From Dehalococcoidia bacterium (GTDB lineage: Bacteria > Chloroflexota > Dehalococcoidia > SM23-28-2), in assembly GCA_030615765.1 (NCBI GenBank), contig JAUWYP010000006.1, positions 20,278-84,277 on the forward strand: a DNA stretch of 64,000 nucleotides, in the 5' to 3' direction. A model generated the notes under the pieces. It ran no database searches and had not been told where the DNA came from. It was given only the letters and a program-made list of their open reading frames with translations. This document shows, piece after piece, positions 34,244-43,312 of the stretch; position 1 is the first letter of the stretch, and each line of letters begins with the position of its first letter. The position numbers and the translations under genes are program-made.

Positions 34244-35538
34244 AGCAGGGCGCATATCACCGATGAGAAGGCCAGCCGCTGGCCATCCGGCGACCAGGCG
34301 TGGTTGAAGCAGGGAAGAAGCTCATCTGCTACCATCGTCGGGTTCGTACCGTCTGCGTTGATCACGAAGAGCTTCGCCAAGCCAGGGCCGCCTCCTTCCC
34401 TCTCCGCCCTCTTCAGGAAAGCGATCCGCGTGCCATCGGGCGACCACGTTGGGTGGCTACCCTCCGCTATCTTGACTGGTGGACTGCTGGCGTCCGCTGC
34501 TACAACAAATATCGAGCGTTCCGCCGAATAAATCACACGAGTTCCGTCGGGCGACCAGACAGAGGCCGGCGAGGCCGAAAGGAGCCAGCCCTCCGCCAGC
34601 TTAGTGCCTTCACCGGTCTCAGGGTCCAGCAGCCAGACCTCCCCACCAGCATCCGTCCTGGCACCGAAGGCGATGCGCGAGCCGGTGGGCGACCAGTATG
34701 GCTGGTGGCCGGCGGCCAGCCGCCTTGGCGGGCTGCTACCGTCTGCGCTCACCGTGTAGATCTCGCCTTCCCAAGAATAGACGATGCGCTGGCTGTCCGG
34801 CGCCCAGTTCGCCTCGAAGGTCGACCCGTTGGCTATCTTCACCGGTGGCTCCGCTCCGTCAGCCTCTATCACGTAGAGACTGTGTCTGTCGCGCTCGCCC
34901 CAGCCGAACAGAACCTGATTGCCGTCAGGAGACCAGCTAGGCCTATCCCCCGCAGACACCGGCTCGCCCGACTGATTTCTGGCCAGCGCCACGGTGCGCC
35001 TGCTTGCCAGATCTGCTACGTAGACGTCCCGGCCCACGATTACCGGGTAGGTATCCGTGCCCCGCGCTGCAGCCTCTCCTCTTGTCAACGTGTAGAAGAG
35101 CAGGCGATCTGTCGTGGGAGCCCAGGTCGGTGCGCTGCCGTCCGCGAGCTCGGTCGGTTCCCTCGTGCCGTCCGCTCTGACGACGAAGATCGTCTGAAAG
35201 CAGCCGGCAGGAATTGTCGGACAGCCCGTCTGGTCTTCCTGAAGCCTGGTAAACGCGATGAAGGCTCCCTCGGGGGACCAGCCCGCGACGAACCCGTCGT
35301 CTGCCAGCTTCATGGGTGAGCTGCTCCCATCAGCAGGGACAGTGAATACGCCAGGCGTGGCCCCGGCCCAGACTGGAGTCGCTGAGGGAAGGGCCTCAAC
35401 CGCCGTAGGTGCGGCCGTCGGGCTGGCGACGGCCGGCGCTGAGGTGGTGGTTGGTGGCGTTCCGTCCCCCGCCGTGCAGGCGGCCACCACCGACAAGCTC
35501 ACGACACAAAGCAGCCCGCTTCTACCGAGCGCGCCCAT
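34240..35538 (-). CDS. Lipoprotein with TolB/PD40-type beta-propeller
   Basis: 432 residues. The signal GLLCVVSLSVVAACTAG is a lipobox. A Pro/Thr/Ala linker is followed by PD40-type blades, each with a W-S-P-D/T-G core: GWSPEGAFIAF, SWSPDGNQVLFGW, YWSPTGSRIAFGA, VWSPDGTRVIYSA, TWSPDGTRIAFLK and AWSPDGQRLAFSS. This is a six-bladed TolB-like propeller, likely a surface protein-protein platform. Each blade also carries an 'ADGSSPPVKIA' motif, unusually regular for TolB relatives. Confidence 0.87.
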   Translation of the reverse strand: MGALGRSGLLCVVSLSVVAACTAGDGTPPTTTSAPAVASPTAAPTAVEALPSATPVWAGATPGVFTVPADGSSSPMKLADDGFVAGWSPEGAFIAFTRLQEDQTGCPTIPAGCFQTIFVVRADGTREPTELADGSAPTWAPTTDRLLFYTLTRGEAAARGTDTYPVIVGRDVYVADLASRRTVALARNQSGEPVSAGDRPSWSPDGNQVLFGWGERDRHSLYVIEADGAEPPVKIANGSTFEANWAPDSQRIVYSWEGEIYTVSADGSSPPRRLAAGHQPYWSPTGSRIAFGARTDAGGEVWLLDPETGEGTKLAEGWLLSASPASVWSPDGTRVIYSAERSIFVVAADASSPPVKIAEGSHPTWSPDGTRIAFLKRAEREGGGPGLAKLFVINADGTNPTMVADELLPCFNHAWSPDGQRLAFSSVICALL

Positions 35539-35572
35539 CGCTCCAATCCCCCCTCCTCTACCGCGCCGAGCT

Positions 35573-36433
35573 CTACCCTTGTCCCTCCTTCTTCTCCTGG
35601 CCGCCGACCATGGAGGCGAAGGGCCGCAGGAAGTTGGTGAACTCCAGGGGGAAGACGTACTTGGTGGAGGGACTCTCGCCGATGGACTTCAAGGTCTCGA
35701 AGTACTGGAGGCTGAGGGTGTTCGCGTCGATGTTCTTGGCCACGGCGAAGATCTTGTCCAGGGCGAGGCTGAAGCCCTCGGCGCGCAGGATTTCGGCCTG
35801 CCTTTCGCCCTCGGCGCGCAGGATGTCGGACTGCCTGTCGCCCTCGGCTTTGAGGATAGCGGACTGCTTCTGGCCCTCGGCCACCTTGATCGCCGCCTCT
35901 CGCTGGCCGTCGGCCTCGAGGACCGCGGCTCGCCGGTTGCGCTCGGCCGACATCTGACGGCTCATGGCCTCCTGGATATCGCGCGGGGGCAGGATCTCGC
36001 GGATCTCCACCGCCGTGACCTTGACGCCCCAGCGGTCGGTCACCTCGTCCAGCTTGGCCTGCATGACCTGGTTGATCTGGTCGCGCTTGGCCAGGACGTC
36101 GTCCAGGACGATGTCACCGACGACCGCCCTGAGGGTGGTGATGGCCATGCCGCGGGCGGCCCCGACGAAGTTCTGAACCTTCAGGACGGTCTCTTCAGGG
36201 TTGACCACCCGCATGTAGACGAGCATGTCCACGGACACGGGGGCGTTGTCCTTGGTGATGCACGTCTGGGGTGGCACATCGAGATAGATCTCGCGCAGGT
36301 CCACCACTTGTACCTGATCAATGATGGGCCAGAGCGGGAAGATGAAACCGGGGCCCTTCAGGCCGATGTACCTGCCCAGGCGGAAGTGCACCAAGCGGCG
36401 ATACTCAGTGACGACGCTGAAAAAGAACGGCAT
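35573..36433 (-). CDS. SPFH/Band 7 (slipin-like) protein
   Basis: 286 residues. No clear membrane anchor, but the N-terminus FFFSVVTEYRRLVHFRLGRY could associate with membrane. The SPFH core shows GPGFIFPLWPIIDQVQVVDLREIYLDVPPQTCITKDNAPVSVDMLVYMRV, then DRWGVKVTAVEIREILPPRDIQEAMSRQMSAERNRRA. A coiled coil of repeated AEGxRQ(S/A)xILRAEGE units follows, and then the C-terminal tail. Slipins organise membrane microdomains and often sit with NfeD or proteases; no NfeD gene is next to it here. Confidence 0.92.
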   Translation of the reverse strand: MPFFFSVVTEYRRLVHFRLGRYIGLKGPGFIFPLWPIIDQVQVVDLREIYLDVPPQTCITKDNAPVSVDMLVYMRVVNPEETVLKVQNFVGAARGMAITTLRAVVGDIVLDDVLAKRDQINQVMQAKLDEVTDRWGVKVTAVEIREILPPRDIQEAMSRQMSAERNRRAAVLEADGQREAAIKVAEGQKQSAILKAEGDRQSDILRAEGERQAEILRAEGFSLALDKIFAVAKNIDANTLSLQYFETLKSIGESPSTKYVFPLEFTNFLRPFASMVGGQEKKEGQG

Positions 36434-36480
36434 TTTGGTCCTCCTTTCGTGCTACAGGGGGTCATGGGACGCATCTGCCT

Positions 36481-37266
36481 CTAACCCCCCTCACGGGGCG
36501 GCGCTCCGCGCCGCGGCAGGCGACTCTCGGCCACGAGCCGCTGCCGCGCCTTGGCCACAAGCGCCTCCACGTCCGCGATGCTGGCCCTGCCCGATTCGAC
36601 TGCATCCGCTATGCGCTCCGCTGCTTGGGGGTCTAGCTTCCGCAGCTCGTCAAGGGGTCTTAGGTCCCATGCCACTGGCCCGCCAGCGGAGGCTGAACCC
36701 ATATGGCATAGTTGACTCAGTGTCTCCTCAAATAGGCGGAGGAGGGATTTGAGCCGCTCGACGTCTGTGATGAGCCGGCCGCCCACGGGGCAGTATAACA
36801 GGTGGACTCGCTGAGCAAGGCGTGCGTCCGGCTTGTCCTCGCGGACCTTGAGATGGATAGACGGCTGGGACTGAATCATGTGGCGGATTCTCGGGTTCGC
36901 AACCAATGCCCGGACTTTGGATTGGTCGTTGGCCTTGACGATGAAGGCATGGTCGAACTCGGGGTAGCCGACCTCAAGATTCTTCATCCGCCAGAGCTTG
37001 AGCCACAGGTTACTGAACGGGCCCCTCCGATAGATTTCAAACTGAAACCCGTCCTTGCTCACGTAGTGAGCCTCCATCCAGCTGGAGCGCTGCTTGCTAC
37101 TAGAATAACCCTTCGTCTCCCGCACCTCGGTACGGAGCTTGATGATCCATTGTTTCGCCTCTGCCACCACTGTCATATCGTCCAGCGATTTGCCCCGAGC
37201 AAAGGCGGCACCGATTTCAGTACTGAGCTGTCTCCAGGCTTGCTCTATGTTGCTTCGCTCACCCAT
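36481..37266 (-). CDS. Orphan protein, conserved but unrecognised
   Basis: 261 residues, somewhat AT-richer than its neighbours. The middle segment FEIYRRGPFSNLWLKLWRMKNLEVGYPEFDHAFIVKANDQSKVRALVANPRIRHMIQSQPSIHLKVRED has an alternating strand/helix character with an acidic-aromatic core (YPEFDHAFIVK), and the C-terminal part has a helix RKLDPQAAERIADAVESGRASIADVEALVAKARQRLVAE. No signal peptide, no metal motif. It has its own strong promoter. Function unknown; a regulator or sensor cannot be excluded. Confidence 0.55.
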   Translation of the reverse strand: MGERSNIEQAWRQLSTEIGAAFARGKSLDDMTVVAEAKQWIIKLRTEVRETKGYSSSKQRSSWMEAHYVSKDGFQFEIYRRGPFSNLWLKLWRMKNLEVGYPEFDHAFIVKANDQSKVRALVANPRIRHMIQSQPSIHLKVREDKPDARLAQRVHLLYCPVGGRLITDVERLKSLLRLFEETLSQLCHMGSASAGGPVAWDLRPLDELRKLDPQAAERIADAVESGRASIADVEALVAKARQRLVAESRLPRRGAPPREGG

Positions 37267-37326
37267 TGGAATCCACCCTCATTGACAATACCAAAGGTCT
37301 TGCGCAGCGACCCCATCGGCACGGGG

Positions 37327-37355
37327 ATTATCGCCCACGAATGCCTCTATGTCAA
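37327..37355 (-). promoter_or_regulatory. Strong promoter of the 36481 orphan
   Basis: On the minus strand TTGACA (37355-37350) and GATAAT (37332-37327) are spaced by exactly 17 nt, about 60 nt upstream of the ATG at 37266. Confidence 0.7.
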
Positions 37356-37376
37356 CAGCGGGGCCAGCGCAGGTCG

Positions 37377-38291
37377 CTAGAGGCTGAGGACGCGCTGGAC
37401 GTTCTCGTAGAAGAGGAGGCGTTTCTCCTCAGCGGTGAGGGGCAGGCTATCGATGCGCTGGGCGTCCTTGATGGGGTGGAACCAGGGCCAGTCGGAGCCG
37501 AAGAGGACGCGATCGCAGCCGACGCGGCGGATGGTCGCCACCGCCTCCTCGTCGGGCAGCATGTGGGAGGGCATCGTCCCCTCGATGACAGCACTGGAGT
37601 CGAGGTAGACGTTGGGATAAGTCTGCATGACCTCCACCGCCTCGTCCAGATAGCCGTGGGCCATGTGGGCAAGGACAAGGGTGAGGCCGGGGAAGTTGCG
37701 CAGGACCTCGACGAAGTTAGCGGGGCGGGCGTGCTGCTCGGGGTCTCCGATCAGGGCGGCGGTGCCCGAGTGGCTGATAATCGGCAGGCCCAGCTCCTCG
37801 ATCTTCTGATAGCCGGGGTAGAGGCGGCCGTCGCTGGGGAAGAAGCGCTGGTTGACCGGATGGAGCTTGATGCCCTTGGCCCCCTCCTTGACGCGGTCGC
37901 TTATCTCCCGAACCATGGTGACGCCGTCCATGCTGGGGTCGAGGCTGATGTAGGGCACGAGGCCGGGGTTTTCGCGGGCCACGGTGCAGGTCCAGGCGTT
38001 ACGCCGCTGCAGGCGGCCGATGAGGTCCAGGCGGATCCGCTCCTCGGCGTCCGTGCGCTCGCCTAGCGACAGGTCGGGCGGGAGCTTGGCGAGGGCGGCC
38101 TCGCGCATCTCGAAGACGGGCGTCATGTTCACCATCACCGCCTTGGCGATGTTGCCCTCACGCATGAGGGCGACAAGCTCCTCGATGGTACCGGCGTGGC
38201 CGCTGAACCCTGCGCCCGACTGCGCCTGCCAGCCGATCTCCGGCCGAGGGAAGGTGTGGACGTGGGCGTCGATGATGGGGTACTCAGGCAT
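37377..38291 (-). CDS. Amidohydrolase family 2 (TIM-barrel metal-dependent hydrolase)
   Basis: 304 residues. The metal motif IIDAHVHTF is at the N-terminus. GAKGIKLHPVNQRF, LPIISHSGTAALIG, LTLVLAHMAHGY and RVLFGSDWPWF follow in the order of the barrel strands, giving the usual histidine and aspartate ligands of the ACMSD/OHCU-decarboxylase-like amidohydrolases. The substrate is unknown. It lies 18 bp downstream of radC in the same direction, but no functional link to RadC is evident. Confidence 0.85.
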   Translation of the reverse strand: MPEYPIIDAHVHTFPRPEIGWQAQSGAGFSGHAGTIEELVALMREGNIAKAVMVNMTPVFEMREAALAKLPPDLSLGERTDAEERIRLDLIGRLQRRNAWTCTVARENPGLVPYISLDPSMDGVTMVREISDRVKEGAKGIKLHPVNQRFFPSDGRLYPGYQKIEELGLPIISHSGTAALIGDPEQHARPANFVEVLRNFPGLTLVLAHMAHGYLDEAVEVMQTYPNVYLDSSAVIEGTMPSHMLPDEEAVATIRRVGCDRVLFGSDWPWFHPIKDAQRIDSLPLTAEEKRLLFYENVQRVLSL

Positions 38292-38309
38292 AAGCGGTCT
38301 CCATTCAGG

Positions 38310-39044
38310 CTAGGCCTTGGGAAAGCCAAGACCGCGCTCGCGCAGGCTGACGAAGCTCTGGCGGCCGATGACGACGTGATCGAGGACGTCGATGCCGAGG
38401 AGTTGGCCAGCCTCCACCATCTGGCGGGTCATCTCCACATCGTCGCGGCTGGGCGTAGGGTCGCCGGAGGGGTGGTTGTGCACGACGATGAGGGCAGGGC
38501 AGCCCTCGCGGATGGCTTCTCGGAAGAGCTCGCCTACCCGCACCAGGGTGGAGTTGACGTTGCCCTTGTAGACCTCGGGCATGGCCAGCACCTGGTTCTT
38601 GGTGTTCAGCAGGAGCACGCGCAGGTGCTCCTGGTCGAGGAGGTCCATCTCGGCCATGACCAGGTTGGCCACGTCCTGGGGCGACTGCACCGTCGCTCGC
38701 TCCTCGGGCTGGGTGGAGAGCAGGCGGCGGCCCAGCTCAAGGGCGGCCTTTACCTGGGCCGTCTTGGCCTCGCCCAGGCCGCGCTCGCCGCAGAGCTCGC
38801 CGAAGCTGGCCCTGGCCAGGCCGGCCAGGCCGCCGAAGCGGGCGAGGGCACGACCGGCCAGAGCGAGGACGTTCTCGGAGTGAGTGCCAGTGCGCAGGAT
38901 GATGGCCAAGAGCTCGGCACTGCTAAGGGCGGCGGCACCTCGCTCGCGCAGCCGCTCGCGGGGGCGCTCGGAGGCGGGCAGGTCGCGAATGGTCGGGCGA
39001 TATTCCGCGGCCTCGGGCGAGTTCATGGCCTTGGTCACTTTCAC
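38310..39044 (-). CDS. radC: RadC-family JAB/MPN protein
   Basis: 244 residues. The N-terminal UPF0758 helix-hairpin-helix region ([36 protein letters not shown]) precedes a JAMM domain with [25 protein letters not shown] (H-x-H-x7-S-x2-D) and [22 protein letters not shown]. The zinc site is complete. Its role in DNA repair is disputed; the domain could act as a metalloprotease or peptidase-like hydrolase. Confidence 0.93.
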   Translation of the reverse strand: MKVTKAMNSPEAAEYRPTIRDLPASERPRERLRERGAAALSSAELLAIILRTGTHSENVLALAGRALARFGGLAGLARASFGELCGERGLGEAKTAQVKAALELGRRLLSTQPEERATVQSPQDVANLVMAEMDLLDQEHLRVLLLNTKNQVLAMPEVYKGNVNSTLVRVGELFREAIREGCPALIVVHNHPSGDPTPSRDDVEMTRQMVEAGQLLGIDVLDHVVIGRQSFVSLRERGLGFPKA

Positions 39045-39055
39045 GGCACCTCGCC

Positions 39056-39637
39056 CTACGGGGTAGGTACCAGAAGCTTCTGGCCCACGTCGATGATCAC
39101 GTCTTGGCTTGCGAGACCGTTGATGCGGACGAGCTCGTCGATGGTGGTGCCGAAGGCCTGGGCAATGGCGGATAGGGTGTCGCCGGGCTGCACCTCGTAT
39201 TCGGTGAAGGGAGGTGGTTCGGGAGTAGGGGTGGGCGTTGGGGGGGTGGGGGTGGGTTCGGGAGTGGGGCTGAGCGTCGGCGAGGGAGTGGCCTCGGGAG
39301 TGAGCGAAGGAGTGGCCGTGGGTGTCGCCGTGGGCGTCGCCAGAGGGGTGGGCGTAGGGCTGACCACAGAGACCGGGGTGATTGTCGGCAGAGGAAGGAC
39401 AGCCTCCTCGCCGGGCTCCCCTCCGGGCAGACCGGGCGGCTGTATGAGGAGCCAGAGGGCGAGGACACAGGCCACCAGAAGAGCGAGGAGGGAGCCACGG
39501 AAGACAGCGCCCGAGGGGATGGCGCTGGCCGGGTCCTGACAGGCAGCACAGAGCTCATCGCCGTGCTCGTCGCAGTAGAGCTTGGCACAACGGGGGCAAC
39601 GATGGGTGGCCTCTTTGCCGCAAACGTAGCAGGTCAT
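39056..39637 (-). CDS. Zinc-ribbon/B-box-like, transmembrane, LysM protein
   Basis: 193 residues. The N-terminus [34 protein letters not shown] has Cys/His pairs of a B-box-like or HIT-type zinc finger. One transmembrane helix ([18 protein letters not shown]) follows, then an extracellular linker of repeated [23 protein letters not shown] units, and a C-terminal LysM ([29 protein letters not shown]). This predicts a cytoplasmic zinc module tethered to a cell-wall-binding module. It lies 11 bp after radC on the minus strand. Confidence 0.85.
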   Translation of the reverse strand: MTCYVCGKEATHRCPRCAKLYCDEHGDELCAACQDPASAIPSGAVFRGSLLALLVACVLALWLLIQPPGLPGGEPGEEAVLPLPTITPVSVVSPTPTPLATPTATPTATPSLTPEATPSPTLSPTPEPTPTPPTPTPTPEPPPFTEYEVQPGDTLSAIAQAFGTTIDELVRINGLASQDVIIDVGQKLLVPTP

Positions 39638-39705
39638 GATTGAGTCATGGCTCAGGGATCACGGATCGCGAACCCTTGACGCGTGACTCCTGAGCTTCAT
39701 CTATT

Positions 39706-40107
39706 CTACTGCATTTCGACCGTAGCGCCCGCCTCCTCCAGCTTTTTCACGACGGTTTCGGCCTCGCTCTTGGGTATGCCCTCCTTGACGGCGGCCGGGG
39801 CGCCCTCCACCAGGTCTTTGGCCTCCTTGAGGCCGAGGGTTGTAACCTGACGGATGGCCTTGATGACGTTGATCTTGTTGGCGCCAAAGTCCTTGAGAGT
39901 AACCGTCCACTCGGTCTTCTCCTCCTCGGCCTCTGGCGCAGCGGCGGGAGCTCCGGCAGCAGCCGCAGCAGCGGCGGGGGCTGCCGTGGCCACGGGGGCA
40001 GTGGCGGTGATGCCGAACTCATCCTGGAGCCGCTTGTTCAGGTCGCGCAGCTCGAGGATGGTCATCTCCTTGATGATGTCCAGCACCTGATCTACTCGTT
40101 CAGCCAT
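39706..40107 (-). CDS. rplL: 50S ribosomal protein L7/L12
   Basis: 133 residues. The N-terminal dimer domain ([29 protein letters not shown]) is joined by an Ala-rich hinge to the C-terminal factor-binding domain ([39 protein letters not shown]). It forms the stalk with L10 and recruits EF-Tu and EF-G. It is the last gene of the large translation operon. No rpoB follows on this side. Confidence 0.98.
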   Translation of the reverse strand: MAERVDQVLDIIKEMTILELRDLNKRLQDEFGITATAPVATAAPAAAAAAAGAPAAAPEAEEEKTEWTVTLKDFGANKINVIKAIRQVTTLGLKEAKDLVEGAPAAVKEGIPKSEAETVVKKLEEAGATVEMQ

Positions 40108-40159
40108 GTCCTTTTCCTCCCTCCATTACCTAACGAATAATTGCCTTGACAGAGCCATG

Positions 40160-40717
40160 CTAGGCCGTCTCCATCTGGCGGGCGCGGGTCTCTAGGAGCG
40201 CCACAAGTTCCTGCTGGGTTGCCTGCATCAGGCCCACGAACGTGGTCAGAGGCGCCTCTAGCAGCGCGGCCAGAGTTGCCAGGGGCGACTGCAACTGGCC
40301 GGCGACCTGGGCCAGGAACACCTCCTTAGGCGGCAGCTTTGCCAGCTCGAGGAGCTCGCGGGCGGGCAGGATCTGCCCCTCCAGGTAGAAGCCGCGGACG
40401 GAGAAGGAAGCGGGGGCTTTGGGCAGGTACTCGCTGAAGGCACGGGCGACGTCCATGATGTCGCCGTAGCCGAAGGCGAGGGCAGTGGGGCCCTCGATCA
40501 GCTCGTTGAGGACAGGCCTGCCTGCTCGCTCGGCGGCCAGGCGGGTGAGGGTGTTCTTCACCACCTTCAGCTCGACGCCGGCGCTGCGCATCTTTCGCCG
40601 CAGCTGGACCATCTCCGGCACGGTGAGGCCGCGATAGTCGGCCCCCACGGCGATGGTGATGCGGGCGATGCGCTCTCGCAGCTCCTCTACCATCTGCTCC
40701 TTCTTGGGTGTGGGCAT
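40160..40717 (-). CDS. rplJ: 50S ribosomal protein L10
   Basis: 185 residues. KKEQMVEELRERIARITIAVGADYRGLTVPEMVQLRRKMRSAGVELKVVKNTLTRLAAERAG is the rRNA-binding part, and LATLAALLEAPLTTFVGLMQATQQELVALLETRARQ the C-terminal helix that carries L12 dimers. Preceded by the L10 leader, through which L10-L12 usually represses its own synthesis. Confidence 0.97.
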   Translation of the reverse strand: MPTPKKEQMVEELRERIARITIAVGADYRGLTVPEMVQLRRKMRSAGVELKVVKNTLTRLAAERAGRPVLNELIEGPTALAFGYGDIMDVARAFSEYLPKAPASFSVRGFYLEGQILPARELLELAKLPPKEVFLAQVAGQLQSPLATLAALLEAPLTTFVGLMQATQQELVALLETRARQMETA

Positions 40718-40740
40718 GATCGCTCCTTAACAGCCTTAAA

Positions 40741-40900
40741 CTTTAAAGCCCCTGCCACAGCAAGGCAAGGGCTTTCCTTTCTCCCTTTCGCGGGCCGTAT
40801 CGCGCTTTCAGGCCGCGATACTCCCCGCTTGCCTCGGCGGGCATCGTCCGGGACGTTTAAGGGCCTTCGGCCCGCCCGCTGTCTGTGGCAGCAATCGCTC
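40741..40900 (-). ncRNA. Ribosomal protein L10 leader with terminator/antiterminator
   Basis: The region between rplA and rplJ on the minus strand starts after TATAAT (40912-40907) and has the features of an L10 leader. A 5' segment GCCACAG (40889-40883) can pair with CTGTGGC (40760-40754), which is the loop and right arm of the terminal hairpin. GCGGCCTGAAAGCGCGATACGGCCCGC is a central stem. Attenuation by L10-L12 binding is inferred from the family. Confidence 0.75.
40745..40775 (-). terminator. Attenuator hairpin upstream of rplJ
   Basis: On the RNA AAAGCCCUUGCC pairs with GGCAGGGGCUUU around UUGCUGU (one G-U pair). The downstream bases AAAGTTTAAGG are only weakly T-rich, so it may need L10-L12 or NusA to terminate efficiently. 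17 bp before the rplJ ribosome site. Confidence 0.55.
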
Positions 40901-40906
40901 TATTCG

Positions 40907-40912
40907 ATTATA
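40907..40912 (-). promoter_or_regulatory. -10 box of an internal rplJL promoter
   Basis: TATAAT on the minus strand directly after the rplA stop (40917); no good -35 at 17 nt (atccct). It could add transcription to the leader and rplJL. Confidence 0.4.
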
Positions 40913-40916
40913 GACC

Positions 40917-41630
40917 CTAGCTGGTGGTTAGGGATAGAGTGGGCTGGAGGTCCATCTTTATCCCTGGACCCATGGTCGTGGTCAGGGTCGCGCTCTTGAT
41001 GTACTGGCCCTTGGCCCCTGGCGGCCTGGATTTGACGATGGCTTCCACCAGGGTGGCCATATTCTCCAGAAGCTGCTCCTCGTCCAGGCTCACCTTGCCC
41101 ACGGGCACGTGCACGAGGGCGGTGCGGTCGAGGCGGAACTCGACCCGACCCGCCTTGGCGTCGCGGACGGCCTTGGGCAGGTGCTCGGGCTCCACCACCG
41201 TGCCGGCGCGAGGGTTGGGCATGAGCCCGCGGGGGCCGAGGATGCGGCCGAGGCGAGTGACCTTGCTCATCGCCTCCTTGGTAGCCAGGGCCACATCGAA
41301 GTCGGTCCAGCCGCCCTCGACCTTCTTCACCAGGTCGTCGCTGCCGACGTAATCGGCGCCCGCCTCCTCCGCCAGCTTGGCCCCTTCCCCCTCGACGAAC
41401 ACCACCACCTTCACCTCCTTGCCCAGGCCGTGGGGCAATACGACCGTGCCGCGCAACTGCTGCTCGGCGTGGCGGGGGTCGAGGGCGGTGCGCAGGTGCA
41501 ACTCGACCGTCTCATCGAACTTGGCGAAGGAAGTCTCCTTGGCCAGCTTGACCGCCTCGCGGGGGTGGTAGCGCTGGCCGCGGTCTATCTTCGTCAGGGC
41601 TTCGCGAAACTTCTTGCCGTGCTTGGGCAT
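40917..41630 (-). CDS. rplA: 50S ribosomal protein L1
   Basis: 237 residues. The two-domain protein shows [48 protein letters not shown] at the N-terminus and [52 protein letters not shown] centrally. It binds 23S rRNA at the L1 stalk and commonly represses the rplKA mRNA. It is 2 bp downstream of rplK. Confidence 0.98.
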   Translation of the reverse strand: MPKHGKKFREALTKIDRGQRYHPREAVKLAKETSFAKFDETVELHLRTALDPRHAEQQLRGTVVLPHGLGKEVKVVVFVEGEGAKLAEEAGADYVGSDDLVKKVEGGWTDFDVALATKEAMSKVTRLGRILGPRGLMPNPRAGTVVEPEHLPKAVRDAKAGRVEFRLDRTALVHVPVGKVSLDEEQLLENMATLVEAIVKSRPPGAKGQYIKSATLTTTMGPGIKMDLQPTLSLTTS

Positions 41631-41632
41631 GG

Positions 41633-42067
41633 CTAACCTGCCGTCTCCACCACCTCTACGCCCATGCTGCGAGCGGTGCCCTCCACCATGCGCATGGCGG
41701 CCCCGATGTCGTCGCTGTTCAGGTCCTTCAGCTTGATCTCGGCGATCTCGCGCAGCTTCTGGCGGGGGAGCTCTCCCACCTTCTCGCTCTTCTGGGCGGG
41801 ACTCCCCTTTTCCAGCCCCAGCGCCTGCTTGATCAGCTCGGAGGTAGGCGGTGTCTTCAGAATGAAAGTGTGCGAGCGGTCCTCGTAGATGGTGATCTCG
41901 GCCGGGACGATGGTTCCCGCCTGGGAGGCAGTGCGCTCGTTGTAGTCCTTGCAGAAGGCCATGATGTTGGCCCCGTGCTGACCCAAGGCCGGGCCCACCG
42001 GCGGGGCGGGGGTGGCCTTGCCAGCCTCGAGCTGGATCTTGAGGACGGCGCGAATCTTCTTAGCCAA
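41633..42067 (-). CDS. rplK: 50S ribosomal protein L11
   Basis: 144 residues. [47 protein letters not shown] is the N-terminal domain, and the C-terminal [35 protein letters not shown] binds the GTPase-associated rRNA. It is the substrate of PrmA at 20 kb. 1 bp downstream of nusG. Confidence 0.98.
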   Translation of the reverse strand: MAKKIRAVLKIQLEAGKATPAPPVGPALGQHGANIMAFCKDYNERTASQAGTIVPAEITIYEDRSHTFILKTPPTSELIKQALGLEKGSPAQKSEKVGELPRQKLREIAEIKLKDLNSDDIGAAMRMVEGTARSMGVEVVETAG

Positions 42068-42068
42068 G

Positions 42069-42761
42069 CTACAGCCTCTCCACCTGGAGGAAGTCCAGCT
42101 CTACCGGCGTCTCCCGCCCGAAGAAAGAGACCAGAACCTTCACCTTGCCCTTCTCCAGGTTGAGATCGTCCACGGTGCCGATGAAGTCGATGAAGGGGCC
42201 GTCGGTGATGCGCACGCTCTGACCCAGGGCGAAGCCCACCTTGATCCTGGGCTCCTCGGCCCTCATCTGTCGAAGGATGGAGCTGACCTCGGTCTCGTCG
42301 AGGGGCGTGGGATGATGTCCAGAGCCGACGAAGCCGGTGACACCCGGGGTGTTGCGCACGACATACCAGGCACGACTGGAGCGCACCCGCTCGTCACTGG
42401 AAGCCGAGGTGTCATCCTCCTGCTTCAGCTCTATCATCTGCACGAGCACATAGCCGGGGAAGATCTTTCGGGGGACGGTGCGCCGCTGGCCATCGCGGAT
42501 CTCGATCTCGTCGACGCAGGGGACGACAACCTCAAAGATGAGGTCCGCTACGTCCATGTTCCGGACGCGGTGCTCCAGGTTGGTCTTGACCTTGTCCTCG
42601 TAGCCGGAGTAGGTGTGGATAACGTACCAGCGACGGCCGTCGTCGGGCCGCTGCTCTTCTTCCTGAGCCTGCTCTTCCTCAACGGCAGGAGCCTCTGCCG
42701 CAGACTCCTGGGCAGGAGCGGCCTCCTTGACCGCCGGGGTTTTCTTCCTCCGTGCTGCCAC
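42069..42761 (-). CDS. nusG: Transcription termination/antitermination protein NusG
   Basis: 230 residues. An Ala/Glu-rich N-terminal extension of about 45 residues precedes the NGN domain ([27 protein letters not shown]) and the C-terminal KOW domain ([48 protein letters not shown]). It links RNA polymerase to Rho or ribosome. It lies 12 bp downstream of secE. The extension is longer than in E. coli, but no extra domain is recognisable in it. Confidence 0.96.
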   Translation of the reverse strand: MAARRKKTPAVKEAAPAQESAAEAPAVEEEQAQEEEQRPDDGRRWYVIHTYSGYEDKVKTNLEHRVRNMDVADLIFEVVVPCVDEIEIRDGQRRTVPRKIFPGYVLVQMIELKQEDDTSASSDERVRSSRAWYVVRNTPGVTGFVGSGHHPTPLDETEVSSILRQMRAEEPRIKVGFALGQSVRITDGPFIDFIGTVDDLNLEKGKVKVLVSFFGRETPVELDFLQVERL

Positions 42762-42773
42762 TTACTCCACCAC

Positions 42774-43073
42774 CTATCGCAAGAGAATGTGCTCCACCAG
42801 CCAGGCAAAGCCCAGATCGAGACCGCCGAGGGCAGCGCCGATGATAGCGGCCACTACCAGCACGACCACGGTCAGGTGGACAGTGTCCTGACGGCTGGGC
42901 CACACCACTTTGCGCAACTCCGTGATGATATCAGTGATCCAGCGAGGACGCCAGGAGAGAACTCCTCCCTTGGCCCTGCCGGGAGCCGGCCGTGCTGCCG
43001 CGCGGGGCATGGCAGCTCGGCCCCGCTTGGGGCCCTTGGGGACCATCGGGTGGCGCCTCATCTCGCGACTCAT
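42774..43073 (-). CDS. secE: Preprotein translocase subunit SecE
   Basis: 99 residues. A basic, Ala-rich head (about 45 residues) is followed by the conserved TELRKVVWPSRQDTVHLTVVVLVVAAIIGAALGGLDLGFAWLV, a single transmembrane helix with the usual cytoplasmic amphipathic start (W-P-S/T). It stabilises SecY. Its usual companions nusG and rpmG flank it. Confidence 0.93.
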   Translation of the reverse strand: MSREMRRHPMVPKGPKRGRAAMPRAAARPAPGRAKGGVLSWRPRWITDIITELRKVVWPSRQDTVHLTVVVLVVAAIIGAALGGLDLGFAWLVEHILLR

Positions 43074-43125
43074 TCCAGCACTCTCTCCCCCACGTCCTAC
43101 CTAGCAGCAGACAGGCTCGCCTGCG

Positions 43126-43290
43126 CTAGCGTACCTCCCGGTGCAGACGATGGCCGCGACAGCGAGGGCAGAACTTGCGAAACTCCAGCCGGTCGGGATC
43201 GTTGCGGCGGTTCTTGGTCGTCGTGTAGTTGCGCGAGCGGCAGTCTGTGCAGGCCAGATGGATTACCACCCGTTCTTCTTTCTTGGCCAT
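43126..43290 (-). CDS. rpmG: 50S ribosomal protein L33
   Basis: 54 residues, too short for the ORF track. [21 protein letters not shown] ... [18 protein letters not shown] has two CxxC pairs, so it is the zinc-binding C+ form. Start ATG at 43290, stop TAG 43128-43126, between tuf and secE. Confidence 0.96.
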   Translation of the reverse strand: MAKKEERVVIHLACTDCRSRNYTTTKNRRNDPDRLEFRKFCPRCRGHRLHREVR

Positions 43291-43312
43291 GAAGTAGAGA
43301 AAAGCCTCCCCT

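Noticed and set aside
43074-43125. tRNA-Trp expected between rpmG and secE
   Set aside because: The 52-bp gap is too short for a tRNA and shows no tRNA arms.
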